Notes under the pieces: generated by a model
Told to the model about the DNA's origin: nothing
The model's database searches: none
Seen by the model: only the letters and a program-made list of their open reading frames with translations
Shown: positions 53,171 to 62,507 of the stretch, piece after piece
How positions within the stretch are numbered: position 1 is the stretch's first letter
Layout of the letters: each line of letters begins with the position of its first letter
Translations under genes and position numbers: made by a program
Assembly (NCBI GenBank): GCA_031292035.1
Contig: JARLHX010000375.1
Span: 62,001 to 126,000 of the forward strand
Direction of reading: 5' to 3'
DNA: 64,000 nt
Source: Negativicutes bacterium
GTDB taxonomy: Bacteria; Bacillota_C; Negativicutes; Sporomusales_B; JARLHX01

Positions 53171-53202
53171 ATTATAGCAAGCTCACTTTTAAAATATTGT
53201 AA
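53171..53202 (-). promoter_or_regulatory. Candidate spoIIGA-sigE promoter with a long spacer
   Basis: TATAAT (53171-53176) and TTACAA (53197-53202) on the minus strand are separated by 20 bases. The Bacillus spoIIG promoter also has an over-long spacer and depends on Spo0A; no clear Spo0A box was found here. Confidence 0.35.
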
Positions 53203-53221
53203 AATTATGGGCTTGCCTACA

Positions 53222-53246
53222 GAAAAAAAAGCCACCGCAAGCGGTG
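53222..53246 (-). terminator. Terminator after ftsZ
   Basis: CACCGC and GCGGTG (53233-53238, 53241-53246) pair with eight T following on the minus strand. Confidence 0.8.
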
Positions 53247-53260
53247 ACTTTCTGCTGCTA

Positions 53261-54313
53261 TTAAGGCCGGCGCATCCAGGCCGGTATATCGAGATCACCA
53301 CGTTTAAAGGGTTCAATGACCGGAGTTTCCCCCCCGCGGCTGGAACAGGCCGTATTCATTTTAGGGTCAAACCCAGTGGCGATAACTGTTACCCTTACCT
53401 CGTCGTCACAGCGCTCATCTATCACGGCGCCAAAAATAATATTTGCTTCCGGATCTGCGGCCCGGGCGATAATTTCCGCGGCCTCGTTGACTTCAAATAA
53501 GCCGAGACTGACACCGCCGGTGATATTAAGCAGCACACCTTTGGCCCCTTCGATCGAGGTCTCAAGCAGAGGACTCTTGATTGCCGCCTCCGCTGCCAAA
53601 GCCGCGCGGTTTTCGCCGCTGGCGATGCCGATCCCCATCAGCGCTGCACCGGTTTCCATCATAATGGTCTTGACGTCAGCAAAATCTAGATTGATAAGAC
53701 CAGGAACGGCAATAAGATCAGAGATGCCCTGCACCCCTTGGCGCAATACGTCATCAGCAATGCGGAAGGCCTCCATAATCGGCGTGCGCTTATCCACGAC
53801 CTGCATAAGCCGGTCGTTTGGAATGGTGATCAAAGTGTCGACCTTCTCTTTCAGCTTGGCTGTCCCCCGTTCCGCTTGGCTTTGGCGACGGCGGCCTTCA
53901 AAGCCAAAGGGTTTGGTAACCACACCTACTGTCAGGGCCCCCACTTCCTTGGCACACTCGGCCACAACCGGAGCCGCACCTGTACCGGTACCACCGCCCA
54001 TACCGGCGGTAATAAACACCATGTCAGCACCCTTGAGTGCCTTTATAATCTCATCCCGGCTTTCCTGTGCCGCTTTTTCGCCAACTTCCGGATTGGCACC
54101 GGCGCCGAGACCTTTTGTCAATTTTTCACCTATCTGAATCCGGTAAGGAGCCTGACTGAGAAGCAACGCTTGAGCGTCGGTATTCAGCGCAATAAACTCC
54201 ACCCCCTGCAATCCGGCGGCGATCATTCGATTTACAGCATTGTTGCCACCTCCGCCAACACCGATCACTTTTATAGCCGCAAATTGGTCCAAATCCATAT
54301 CAAACTCAAGCAT
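53261..54313 (-). CDS. ftsZ: Cell division protein FtsZ
   Basis: A 350-residue tubulin-like GTPase that forms the division ring. The GTP-binding region has [17 protein letters not shown], the tubulin signature [14 protein letters not shown] (about 105) and [14 protein letters not shown] sequence; the C-terminal peptide DIPAWMRRP contacts FtsA/SepF. The linker before it is short, so the protein is shorter than Bacillus FtsZ (382). ATG 54313 gives the standard [11 protein letters not shown] start; GTG 54319 is the alternative, closer to AAGGAGG. Follows ftsA by 28 bases. Confidence 0.97.
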   Translation of the reverse strand: MLEFDMDLDQFAAIKVIGVGGGGNNAVNRMIAAGLQGVEFIALNTDAQALLLSQAPYRIQIGEKLTKGLGAGANPEVGEKAAQESRDEIIKALKGADMVFITAGMGGGTGTGAAPVVAECAKEVGALTVGVVTKPFGFEGRRRQSQAERGTAKLKEKVDTLITIPNDRLMQVVDKRTPIMEAFRIADDVLRQGVQGISDLIAVPGLINLDFADVKTIMMETGAALMGIGIASGENRAALAAEAAIKSPLLETSIEGAKGVLLNITGGVSLGLFEVNEAAEIIARAADPEANIIFGAVIDERCDDEVRVTVIATGFDPKMNTACSSRGGETPVIEPFKRGDLDIPAWMRRP

Positions 54314-54341
54314 GGACACTAACTCCTCCTTATACATAGGC

Positions 54342-55523
54342 TTATATCAAATCTTTTATTTTCCTAACCAGTGAATGCCAAGGCCGCGCCGGGGCTTCCT
54401 TGACCAAAGAGTGTCTCGCGGCATAGCTCAATACGCCGAAACAGGCGCTATTCCCCGGATGAGCATACTCGGCAGGCAAATTTTTCGGTGTTGTAAGTTG
54501 AACCGGCATCCCGAACGATCGTTCAAGACACTCGGCGACACTCGGCAACAGGGAGCCTCCCCCCGTCAGCAGGATTTTATTTACAGGATATCGGGACAAT
54601 GAGGACTCGATAGACTCCATGATAATGGCCACCATTTCCTCTACCCTGCTCTCAACTATCGTATACAGAAAGTCAAAAGAAACGTGCTTATCAGTAGTAC
54701 CGTAATCATTGCAGTCCAGCATCACCTTTTGTCCGCGCAAGGCTTTGCTAAGCCGTGCGTAATAGCGTTTAATGCCCTCGGCATGAAGCCGGCTGACACC
54801 AATGCCTTGAACAATATCACCGGTGATGTACTCACCACCCAGCGGCAAAGAAGCCGAAAATACAATTTTGCCGCCACTATATATCACCACATCGGTTACC
54901 CCGGCCCCAAAATCCATCACCAGACAATCATTTGCCGTTTCCAGCAGAACTTGGGTCCCGGTGATTAAATTTGCGGTCACCCCAGCGATATAATGCCCTT
55001 TTGTGGCTAAAATATTGACCAAGCTACCGATGACGGTTTCAGGAATGGTTACGACATGGGCTTCGACTTCCAGGCGTGTCCCGCATTTCCCCAGCGGCTC
55101 GCGCCCCAGATTCTCGCCATCCAGCCAATAGCGAATAGGCAATACATGCAATATCCGTTGGTCCTCCGCCACCGTTTTAATCAAAGCCGCACCACAGGCA
55201 CTCTCCAGATCACCGGCAGTGATTGCTGTTGTCGAATAGGAATCTATACTGCCCAGGCTATTCTCAGAGGAAACGTCTGGACCTCCAATCCCGAGATAGA
55301 TCGCATCAGCAGGAATTTTCGCGGCTGCTGCCGCGCACTCTGCAGCCTCTTTGACTGCGGCAGCCAATTCACCGACATTGACCACTTTCCCCTTATTGAT
55401 CCCCGCGGTTGCAACTGTTCCACTGCCCAAAATGGCAATGTCGCCAGATTCGTTCACCATACCGGCCAGGGCTTTAACCGAACCTGTACCCACATCAACC
55501 CCTAGTATATATTTTTTCGCCAT
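54342..55523 (-). CDS. ftsA: Cell division protein FtsA
   Basis: A 393-residue actin-like protein that anchors FtsZ to the membrane. Phosphate-binding motifs include [14 protein letters not shown] (about 5) and [18 protein letters not shown] (about 200) and [15 protein letters not shown] (about 320); a short amphipathic tail closes the protein ([14 protein letters not shown]). AGAGGG precedes ATG. It lies downstream of a double hairpin and is the first gene of ftsA-ftsZ. Confidence 0.95.
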   Translation of the reverse strand: MAKKYILGVDVGTGSVKALAGMVNESGDIAILGSGTVATAGINKGKVVNVGELAAAVKEAAECAAAAAKIPADAIYLGIGGPDVSSENSLGSIDSYSTTAITAGDLESACGAALIKTVAEDQRILHVLPIRYWLDGENLGREPLGKCGTRLEVEAHVVTIPETVIGSLVNILATKGHYIAGVTANLITGTQVLLETANDCLVMDFGAGVTDVVIYSGGKIVFSASLPLGGEYITGDIVQGIGVSRLHAEGIKRYYARLSKALRGQKVMLDCNDYGTTDKHVSFDFLYTIVESRVEEMVAIIMESIESSLSRYPVNKILLTGGGSLLPSVAECLERSFGMPVQLTTPKNLPAEYAHPGNSACFGVLSYAARHSLVKEAPARPWHSLVRKIKDLI

Positions 55524-55645
55524 GCCTGTCCCTCTTACAACATATTGTGGTTCTTTTCAATTATCTTTCTACATATTTGGCATTTTCCCTTTTTTATACT
55601 TGGAGAAATTGTGGTAATCGAAAAAGATAAGACTTTTGCCCTATA

Positions 55646-55685
55646 AAAACACCTTAAAAAGGTAAAAGCTCGGCGAAAGCCAAGC
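55646..55685 (-). terminator. Double hairpin between sbp and ftsA
   Basis: GCTTGGC/GCCGAGC (55668-55685) followed by TTTT, and ACCTT/AAGGT (55651-55663) followed by GTTTTT, both read leftward. They should end or weaken transcription from the ftsQ-sbp unit. Confidence 0.55.
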
Positions 55686-55766
55686 CTTTATGGGTTGCCA
55701 GCACCAAGAGTTCCTCTTTTAAGGACGGATTCCGACTCTATTTTGTCGAAATAACTCTGACACAAA

Positions 55767-56096
55767 TTATTTTTTTAGAAAATAACGTCGAATAATAGCT
55801 AAATTCTGAAATACCCTCAACCCGAAAGCCAAAAGAGCAACATAATAAAGATCAATCCCCAGCCGATCCCCGATATATACAAGACCGGCCGCCAGTAAAG
55901 CATTGGTAAAAAAGCCAGTGATAAACACAGTATTGTCAAATTTCTCTTCGATGCCTGCCCGGAGGCCGCCAAACACCGAATCAAGAGAGGCCAAAAGCGC
56001 CACCGACATAAACTTCGCATATTCTGATGGCACACTGAACGGGAAGGCGATCCCGATGATCAGGCCGATAATCAAACCGGCAATAGGCAACGCCAT
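55767..56096 (-). CDS. sbp: Small basic protein (DUF1290)
   Basis: A 109-residue membrane protein of the DUF1290 small-basic-protein family with three helices (PIAGLIIGLIIGIAFPF, TGFFTNALLAAGLVYIGD and YVALLAFGLRVFQNLAII). It is found in Firmicute dcw clusters beside DUF881 genes and may act in division or sporulation, but its job is not firmly known. It overlaps the upstream DUF881 gene by one base. Confidence 0.9.
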   Translation of the reverse strand: MALPIAGLIIGLIIGIAFPFSVPSEYAKFMSVALLASLDSVFGGLRAGIEEKFDNTVFITGFFTNALLAAGLVYIGDRLGIDLYYVALLAFGLRVFQNLAIIRRYFLKK

Positions 56097-56785
56097 TATT
56101 TACCCTCCCCTGCCACCGGTTTAGCATATTCAAACCGGAAAGTCCCTTTATAAGCCGGGACTTGAACGATATCCTGCCTTTTGACGGTTACCTGTATACC
56201 CCAAAATTGCAGGGTCTCCATTACTCCACCACGCATGCGCAGTGAATTCTCCAGCGTCTGAGGCTCACCGATGGCCCGGATTTCATAAGGTGGTGAATAA
56301 CGGGTGTTATTCACCGAAAGAGTGGGGCCGGCACAACGGATTTCCGAGCTGGCAATCAGTCGCTGTTCATTGATTGAAATGGCCTCGGCACCAGCCGCCC
56401 AAAGTTCGTTGATCACCTTTAAAATATCGTCGTCATGAATCAAGTATAAGTTCGGGTTTTCGCCTGGTTTGGTCGGTCGCTTGCTGTCATCGATAACCAC
56501 AACAATTCCCTGTCCCTGCAGCGCAATCACGCCAGCTCCCATTTTGACCAGCTGTGACTCCCGCGAAGTAGCATCCCCACCTGTTTTGCGCAGTTCATAG
56601 ATTTCGTTCAGCAGCGCATCGCGTTCTTTCTCGGTTTGATTGAGACGCTGCGACAAATCTTCAACCCGTTGGAAAGGAATTGTAGCCCTGATATCCTGCG
56701 TTGTGCGAAACTGCACTGCCAGCATGATCCCCAAAACGACACATACCAGTGCGATAGCTACTTGTCCTTGTTTGATGGGCGCCAA
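56096..56785 (-). CDS. DUF881 family membrane protein
   Basis: A 229-residue protein of the DUF881 family: one N-terminal membrane helix (VAIALVCVVLGIMLAVQF), a coiled coil (about 35-70) and a compact outside domain with GVIALQGQGIVVVIDDS, INELWAAGAEAISINEQRL and SEIRCAGPTLSVN. Such proteins lie near ftsQ in many Firmicutes. It starts at TTG 56785 behind GGGGGG. Function is unknown. Confidence 0.88.
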   Translation of the reverse strand: MAPIKQGQVAIALVCVVLGIMLAVQFRTTQDIRATIPFQRVEDLSQRLNQTEKERDALLNEIYELRKTGGDATSRESQLVKMGAGVIALQGQGIVVVIDDSKRPTKPGENPNLYLIHDDDILKVINELWAAGAEAISINEQRLIASSEIRCAGPTLSVNNTRYSPPYEIRAIGEPQTLENSLRMRGGVMETLQFWGIQVTVKRQDIVQVPAYKGTFRFEYAKPVAGEGK

Positions 56786-56800
56786 ATCAATCCCCCCCTT

Positions 56801-57559
56801 TTAACGCTGCCGAAATTTGATGTACGGTGAAGCATAATTCAGGTCAATATAGTCAACCGCCGTCTTTTTGTCGCCAAGCTCCCTCAATATGTCGTTGGTC
56901 ATCTTGGCTTTATCCGCGAGTTTCTCGCCATTACCCAGGCGGATGGTGAAGGCCTGAACAGTGTAAATAAGCAAATCGCCATTCGATTTGATGTTGATTT
57001 CCGATAATTGATTTATTGTATCCTCATCCAGTGCTGCAAGGTAAACGAGGGCATTTTTTACTGCGATGGTTTCCACTTTGTCCCCGACATAGATGCTGCC
57101 CAGTCTAACTCCGGTAATAATCGGCACGTTGACCTGTTTGATGTTTTTCAACGCTACCAGGACTACACCCTGTTTATCCAGTTGGACAAACCCAAAGGAA
57201 TTAGCCACATACGCCAGCGGCTGGCGCTCGGTCAGGCTGATAACAATGGTTGCCGGAAATCGCCGGGTTACATTGACCTCCGCGACTCGCAAGTCGCGAA
57301 GCAGTCTGCTTTTGATCTCAGATGTATCGAGACGAAAAATATTGATTTTTTCCGGAATGTCGGCTGCCCGATTCACATCGTCAACAGTCAAGAATTTATT
57401 GCCTTCAATGACTACCGAGCCAACCGTGAAATAAGTCGATCGCAAAAATAAAAAACCAGCAATCAAGGCAGCCAATATGAGCAGCAACATAACAAAGGCA
57501 GGTGCCGGTATTTTTCTTGCCGGTTGCCGGTCTTCCTTCAGTCGTTCCACGGTTCCCAT
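56801..57559 (-). CDS. ftsQ: Cell division protein FtsQ/DivIB
   Basis: A 252-residue bitopic division protein. The N-terminal membrane helix (AFVMLLLILAALIAGFLFL) is followed by the POTRA domain (about 45-115: TVGSVVIEGNKFLTVDDVNRAADI, then FPATIVISLTERQPLAYV) and the beta domain. It belongs to the FtsQLB complex that controls septal wall synthesis. ATG 57559 is chosen since AGGAG lies eight bases upstream; a GTG at 57568 abuts it. A terminator separates it from ddl. Confidence 0.92.
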   Translation of the reverse strand: MGTVERLKEDRQPARKIPAPAFVMLLLILAALIAGFLFLRSTYFTVGSVVIEGNKFLTVDDVNRAADIPEKINIFRLDTSEIKSRLLRDLRVAEVNVTRRFPATIVISLTERQPLAYVANSFGFVQLDKQGVVLVALKNIKQVNVPIITGVRLGSIYVGDKVETIAVKNALVYLAALDEDTINQLSEINIKSNGDLLIYTVQAFTIRLGNGEKLADKAKMTNDILRELGDKKTAVDYIDLNYASPYIKFRQR

Positions 57560-57623
57560 CGCATCCACTCCTGGGGGTCAGCCTTTACCAAGTAATTATA
57601 CACCAACATAGCGGCTAAATAAA

Positions 57624-57651
57624 TAAAAAAAATGAGACAGCCCGCAGGCTG
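57624..57651 (-). terminator. Terminator after ddl
   Basis: CAGCC/GGCTG stem (57638-57651) followed on the minus strand by TCTCATTTTTTTT. It ends the murD-to-ddl unit before ftsQ. Confidence 0.7.
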
Positions 57652-57661
57652 CCCTTCAGGT

Positions 57662-58591
57662 CTATGAAATCGCCATCAAGAGTATCTGCTCACATAGGTC
57701 GGCAAAGGAAATGCCGGCAGCGGCAGCGGCTTTAGGCACCAGACTGGTGGCTGTCATACCGGGGATGGTATTGACCTCCAAAACATAGGGTGTATTCGCC
57801 CCATCCAGCATAACATCAACCCGGCTGATCCCACTGCAGCCAAGCACTGCAAAGGCAGCCAGAGCCTGCTCTTGCACCGCTCTGGTGGTCGCTTCGTCCA
57901 ACCTGGCAGGCACGATATATTCTGTGGCGCCCTTAGTATATTTCGATTGATAATCATAACGGCCGGAATGGGGAACAATTTCGATAATCGGCAAAGCCTG
58001 AGGGGCTAGTTTACCGAGTATGGCAACCGTTAATTCCTTGCCTTTGATAAATTCCTCAATCAGGATTTCGTCACTGTAACGAAAGGCTTCGGTGACAGCT
58101 CCTGCCAAAGAACCGGCATCCTCAACGATCACCACGCCGATACTTGACCCTTGGGTGGCAGGTTTGACAACCACCGGGATGCCGAAATCGGCTAAGATTT
58201 CTCCGGCCAGGTCGGCTTGGGCATCGGTTCGTGAATACAGGCGCGACCGCGGCGTACTGATTGCCGCTGACAGAAACAGGCGTTTGGACACGCCTTTATC
58301 CATAGCCATAGCGCTGGCAAGGACTCCAGAACCGGTATAAGGTATGCCGAGCATTTCCAGCGCACCCTGGAGCAGACCATCTTCACCATACTTGCCGTGA
58401 ATGGCGTTAAAAACAATTTCAGCTTTCGTTTCTTTCAATTGGTCGACGATGTGCACAGGATCAAGATCAACACCCACGGCGGAATAGCCCTTTTCCTGCA
58501 AAGCGCCAAGGATGGCCCGGCCGGTGTTCAGCGATACCTCCCGTTCGGCGGAAGGTCCTCCCATTAGTACTACGACACGCTTGTTTTTCAC
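57662..58591 (-). CDS. ddl: D-alanine-D-alanine ligase
   Basis: A 309-residue ATP-grasp enzyme that joins two D-Ala for peptidoglycan. The N-terminal MGGPSAEREVSLNTG motif, the ATP-binding VVKPATQGSSIGVVIV (about 140), and the metal/catalytic end YVLEVNTIPGMTATSLVPKAA are present. It starts at GTG 58591 behind AGGGGG, 12 bases after murA. Being next to murA and murC fits its role. Confidence 0.95.
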   Translation of the reverse strand: MKNKRVVVLMGGPSAEREVSLNTGRAILGALQEKGYSAVGVDLDPVHIVDQLKETKAEIVFNAIHGKYGEDGLLQGALEMLGIPYTGSGVLASAMAMDKGVSKRLFLSAAISTPRSRLYSRTDAQADLAGEILADFGIPVVVKPATQGSSIGVVIVEDAGSLAGAVTEAFRYSDEILIEEFIKGKELTVAILGKLAPQALPIIEIVPHSGRYDYQSKYTKGATEYIVPARLDEATTRAVQEQALAAFAVLGCSGISRVDVMLDGANTPYVLEVNTIPGMTATSLVPKAAAAAGISFADLCEQILLMAIS

Positions 58592-58603
58592 GTTGATAAC
58601 CCC

Positions 58604-59857
58604 CTAATCAGAATTGCAGCGAACTATGGCAGCCCCAAGGCTTTGCAGCTTCCGCTCCAATCCCTCGTAACCCCTGTCGATATGGAACACATTCTCGACT
58701 TCAGAGACCCCTTCTGCCGCCAGGGCGGCAAGCACCAGTGACGCACCGGCTCTAAGGTCAAAAGCAGCTACAATAGCGCCAGTTAGTTTTGGGACCCCTC
58801 TGATAATCGCGGTGCGACCCTCGACCTTTATTTTTGCACCCATGCGGGTTAGTTCATCGACATGCTTGAACCGGTTTTCAAAAATCGTTTCCGTAATAAT
58901 GCTGGTGCCCTTACCCACCGTCAACATAGCCAGCATGGGAGCCTGCAGGTCGGTAGGAAAACCCGGGTATGGCAATGTTTTGATGTCCACACCCCGGAGA
59001 TCCCCAGCCCTAACCCGAATGTAGTTCATTCCGGCAGTTATTTTTACACCGATCTCTTGCAGTTTATCAGTCATGGCTGACAGATGCTCAGGAATAATGT
59101 TCTCCACAAAAACGTCGCCACGGGTGATGGCCCCGGCCATCAGGAAGGTCCCGGCCTCGATGCGGTCGGGAATCACCTGGTGTTCGGTCGGCATCAGCCG
59201 GCTGACACCGTGGATTCGGATGGTATCTGAGCCAGCACCGCTGATATCAGCACCCATCTCATTAAGAAATTTCTGGAGATCAACTACCTCTGGCTCCCGG
59301 GCCGCATTGCGGATAATTGTCGTTCCGCCGGCTACCGCTGCCGCCATCATCGCATTCTCGGTAGCTCCGACACTGGGAAAATCAAAATGGATTTCACCAC
59401 CGGCCAGTTCGGTGGTCTCAGCCTCGATAAAGCCGCAATTGTCGCGTACCGCAGCGCCGATTTTCTCGAGCGCCTTGATATGTAGGTTGATCGGTCGCGG
59501 CCCAATTGCGCATCCGCCAGGATAATAAAGGCGAACTTTACGAAATCGCCCCAGTAGCGGTCCCATTAAAAATACCGAAGCCCGCATCTCCCGCATTAGG
59601 TGTTCCGGAATTTCCTGTTTGCTAACGTTTGAAGTATCGATCACCAGAGCGCTTTCTTCCCGGTGAATCTTCGCACCCAGCAAAGTCATAATGTCTTGCA
59701 TCATCCGGATATCGCGTAAATCGGGAACCCCATGAATAACACTGACCCCAGAACACAGAAGCGTCGCCGCCATAATCGGCAAGGTAGCATTTTTAGCCCC
59801 GCTGACTCTGACCCGGCCGTTTAATTGTACTTCTCCTGTGACGACAAATCTCTCCAT
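58604..59857 (-). CDS. murA: UDP-N-acetylglucosamine 1-carboxyvinyltransferase
   Basis: A 417-residue EPSP-synthase-fold enzyme that adds enolpyruvate from PEP to UDP-GlcNAc, the first committed step of peptidoglycan synthesis. The catalytic Cys is in YPGGCAIGPRPINLH (about 116), and GAKNATLPIMAATLL is at the start. GGGAGGG precedes ATG. It lies between murC and ddl; murB is absent from this cluster. Fosfomycin-type inhibitors would bind the Cys. Confidence 0.95.
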   Translation of the reverse strand: MERFVVTGEVQLNGRVRVSGAKNATLPIMAATLLCSGVSVIHGVPDLRDIRMMQDIMTLLGAKIHREESALVIDTSNVSKQEIPEHLMREMRASVFLMGPLLGRFRKVRLYYPGGCAIGPRPINLHIKALEKIGAAVRDNCGFIEAETTELAGGEIHFDFPSVGATENAMMAAAVAGGTTIIRNAAREPEVVDLQKFLNEMGADISGAGSDTIRIHGVSRLMPTEHQVIPDRIEAGTFLMAGAITRGDVFVENIIPEHLSAMTDKLQEIGVKITAGMNYIRVRAGDLRGVDIKTLPYPGFPTDLQAPMLAMLTVGKGTSIITETIFENRFKHVDELTRMGAKIKVEGRTAIIRGVPKLTGAIVAAFDLRAGASLVLAALAAEGVSEVENVFHIDRGYEGLERKLQSLGAAIVRCNSD

Positions 59858-59911
59858 CGTCTTCCCTCCCAGAAAAGTACAATCACCCCAAATAACACAA
59901 CATCACAGTAT

Positions 59912-61288
59912 TTATTTATTTAGCAGTCTCTCTACCAGTTCTTCACCAGCCAGATAAATATTACCGGCGCCCATGGTGATCACTAGATCGCCAGATTCAA
60001 CAATCTGCGCCAAATAACGGGCAATGTTGGCTTTATCAGGAATATATGTTACCGTTTGCTTTGTTTGACGCCCGATTTCTTCTTTGATTACTTCCCCATC
60101 GATACCCGGAATAGGGGCTTCACCTGCAGCGTAAATATCGGTGAGAATCAATAAGTCGGCGCGACCGAATGCCCTGCCGAATTCCTCACGCAAAAATTTC
60201 GTACGGCTATAACGGTGGGGCTGAAAGACGCAGATCAGCCTTTTGGGATTCGTATCGCGGGCGGCCTGAAGGGTAGTGGAAATCTCTGTGGGATGATGAG
60301 CATAGTCATCAACCACCCAAACCCCGCTGACCCGCCCCTTGGTCTGAAAACGCCGTTTTACTCCCCGGAACAGGGACAATCCTTCGGCGACCTGTTCAAA
60401 CGCAAGACCGGCATTCAGCCCCACCGCCACGGCGGCAAGCGAATTGGCCACATTGTGCCTACCCGGAACATTCAGCTCGATATTACCGAGAAAAATCCCT
60501 TGGTGGTAAACCTTATAGAGAGTTGTAGTGCCGCGAATAGTGATGTCGCGAGCCGTGAAATCGGCATCGCTGTCAACCGCGTAGGACACGAATTTCCGAT
60601 CGATAGCAGCCACAACATCCCGCACGAGGGGGTTGTCGAAACATACAACTCCAAGCCCGGTGGCTGGTGGAAGTTTGTGGAGAAACTCGGTAAAGGCCCG
60701 CAGGATATTATCCATGGTGCCGTAATAATCCATATGGTCGTTTTCAATATTGGTCACAACAGCAATTTCCGGCGCCAGTTTCACAAATGAACCATCGCTC
60801 TCGTCAGCTTCCGCCACCAAATATTTGCCCTGCCCCAGCTTAGCGTTGCCGTTGAGGTAATCAAGCTCCCCGCCAATGATAATGGTCGGATCCAGTCCGG
60901 CCCTCTCGAGCATCAGGGCAATCATCGAAGTGGTCGTAGTTTTTCCATGGGCGCCAGCCACGGCAATCCCCTGCCGCTCTTGCATCAATGCCGCAACCAT
61001 ATCTGCCCGGTGAAAAATCCGCAGCTTTTTCTCGCGGGCGGCAACGACCTCAGGGTTATCGTCGGCAATAGCGGTAGAAACAACAATCGCCTCGGCACCC
61101 TCAATATTATCGCCGTGATGGCCGATGAAGATTTTGGCGCCAAGTTGTTCCAGCCGCTGGACGATCTCAGACTTGCTGATATCAGACCCGCTAACAGCGC
61201 GACCTTTTTCCAGCAGAATTTTGGCGATAGCGCTCATACCAGCCCCGCCAATTCCCACAAAATGAATTTTTGTCAAATCCTTCGGCAA
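59912..61288 (-). CDS. murC: UDP-N-acetylmuramate-L-alanine ligase
   Basis: A 458-residue Mur ligase that adds L-Ala to UDP-MurNAc. The start of the domain is IHFVGIGGAGMSAIAKIL, the ATP loop AVAGAHGKTTTTSMIALML (about 115) and EADESDGSFVKL and DDYAHHPTEIS blocks follow. The frame extends to ATG 61351, but that has no ribosome site. TTG 61288 is preferred: GGGGGAG lies seven bases upstream and it gives MPKDLTKIHFVGIGG. Confidence 0.93.
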   Translation of the reverse strand: MPKDLTKIHFVGIGGAGMSAIAKILLEKGRAVSGSDISKSEIVQRLEQLGAKIFIGHHGDNIEGAEAIVVSTAIADDNPEVVAAREKKLRIFHRADMVAALMQERQGIAVAGAHGKTTTTSMIALMLERAGLDPTIIIGGELDYLNGNAKLGQGKYLVAEADESDGSFVKLAPEIAVVTNIENDHMDYYGTMDNILRAFTEFLHKLPPATGLGVVCFDNPLVRDVVAAIDRKFVSYAVDSDADFTARDITIRGTTTLYKVYHQGIFLGNIELNVPGRHNVANSLAAVAVGLNAGLAFEQVAEGLSLFRGVKRRFQTKGRVSGVWVVDDYAHHPTEISTTLQAARDTNPKRLICVFQPHRYSRTKFLREEFGRAFGRADLLILTDIYAAGEAPIPGIDGEVIKEEIGRQTKQTVTYIPDKANIARYLAQIVESGDLVITMGAGNIYLAGEELVERLLNK

Positions 61289-61372
61289 AAAGTTTCTCCC
61301 CCTTCCTGCCGCAAGCGCGCCTTCAACGTAATGGTATTGTATGCGCGCCATAGCAGGGGTGTTACATTCTAT

Positions 61373-62497
61373 TTATCTTCCAGACGGACCGGCGAGATCA
61401 ATTGCCATTCGGGCAATGACCGCCGCTGCGTCGGGACGTCCTAACCGTTTGCTGGCCTCAGCCATCCGAACAAGGTCTTCCCTGCTGGACAGCAATTTTT
61501 CTATTTCGGCCACCAGCTTGGCGCCAGTCAGTTCGGCGTCGCGGATGACCACGGCAGCCCCCTGCTCCTCAAGCACCCGGGCGTTAAATTCCTGATGATT
61601 TTCGGCGGCGAAAGGATAAGGAACAAGAATGGCTGGAATGCCCCGCGCCGTCAGTTCGGCAAGCCCGACCGCTCCCGCCCGAAAAACGGCAAGATCGGCG
61701 GCTGCCAGAGCCTGAGGCATATTGTAAAGATAGGGCTTCACTATAATATTTCCAGTTTTTTCAATCTCTATTCCTGCTTGCTGAATCAAACCGACTATGT
61801 TATTATACTCGCTTTGACCTGTGACATGCAAGATTTGCATATCTTTGCGTCCGGCAAAATGACGGTGAACGTCAACCATCGCCTGGTTGATGGTACGAGC
61901 CCCGCGGCTTCCGCCGGCGATAAGTACAGTGAGCCTGCCGCCATCCAGATCGAGGACTTTGAGCCCTTCCTCCCGGGTGGCTTCCAGAACTTCCGGCCGG
62001 ATCGGGTTGCCGGAAACAAATACCTTGTCCACCTGTTTGCCAAAAAACTTTGCCGCCTCTGGATAGCCTGCAGCCACTCGGCTCACAAACCGCGCTAAAA
62101 TCCGGTTGGTGACGCCGGGAATTACGTTTTGCTCCTGAATCATGGTGGGAATGCCCATCAGGGCGGCCGTCAACAAAACCGCGCCACAAACATAGCCGCC
62201 GGTTCCGATAACGATATCCGGCCGAAAGCGGCGAATGATCTGCAGCGATTGCCCCAGCCCGGTCATTGTTTTATAAACCGTCCGGACAGTGTCCCAGGAA
62301 AGCCGCCGCTCAAAACCCCGGGCTTCGATGGTGGCAAAGGAAAACCCTTCTTTGGGCACAATGTCGGACTCAAGGCCTTGTTTGGTACCCACAAATAGTA
62401 TCTCGCAAGGCTTAACCATACCGGCTATTGTTTTGGCGATGGTCACAGCCGGATAAATGTGGCCGCCTGTACCGCCGCCTGATATTATGATCCGCAT
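61373..62497 (-). CDS. murG: UDP-GlcNAc:undecaprenyl-PP-MurNAc-pentapeptide GlcNAc transferase
   Basis: A 374-residue glycosyltransferase that makes lipid II at the inner face of the membrane. Gly-rich loop IISGGGTGGHIYPA at the start, VIGTGGYVCGAVLL, IQEQNVIPGVTNRILA and VLIAGGSRGARTIN are family blocks. ATG 62497 is used, seven bases after GAGGG; a TTG at 62503 abuts that site. Confidence 0.96.
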   Translation of the reverse strand: MRIIISGGGTGGHIYPAVTIAKTIAGMVKPCEILFVGTKQGLESDIVPKEGFSFATIEARGFERRLSWDTVRTVYKTMTGLGQSLQIIRRFRPDIVIGTGGYVCGAVLLTAALMGIPTMIQEQNVIPGVTNRILARFVSRVAAGYPEAAKFFGKQVDKVFVSGNPIRPEVLEATREEGLKVLDLDGGRLTVLIAGGSRGARTINQAMVDVHRHFAGRKDMQILHVTGQSEYNNIVGLIQQAGIEIEKTGNIIVKPYLYNMPQALAAADLAVFRAGAVGLAELTARGIPAILVPYPFAAENHQEFNARVLEEQGAAVVIRDAELTGAKLVAEIEKLLSSREDLVRMAEASKRLGRPDAAAVIARMAIDLAGPSGR

Positions 62498-62507
62498 ACC
62501 CAATCCC

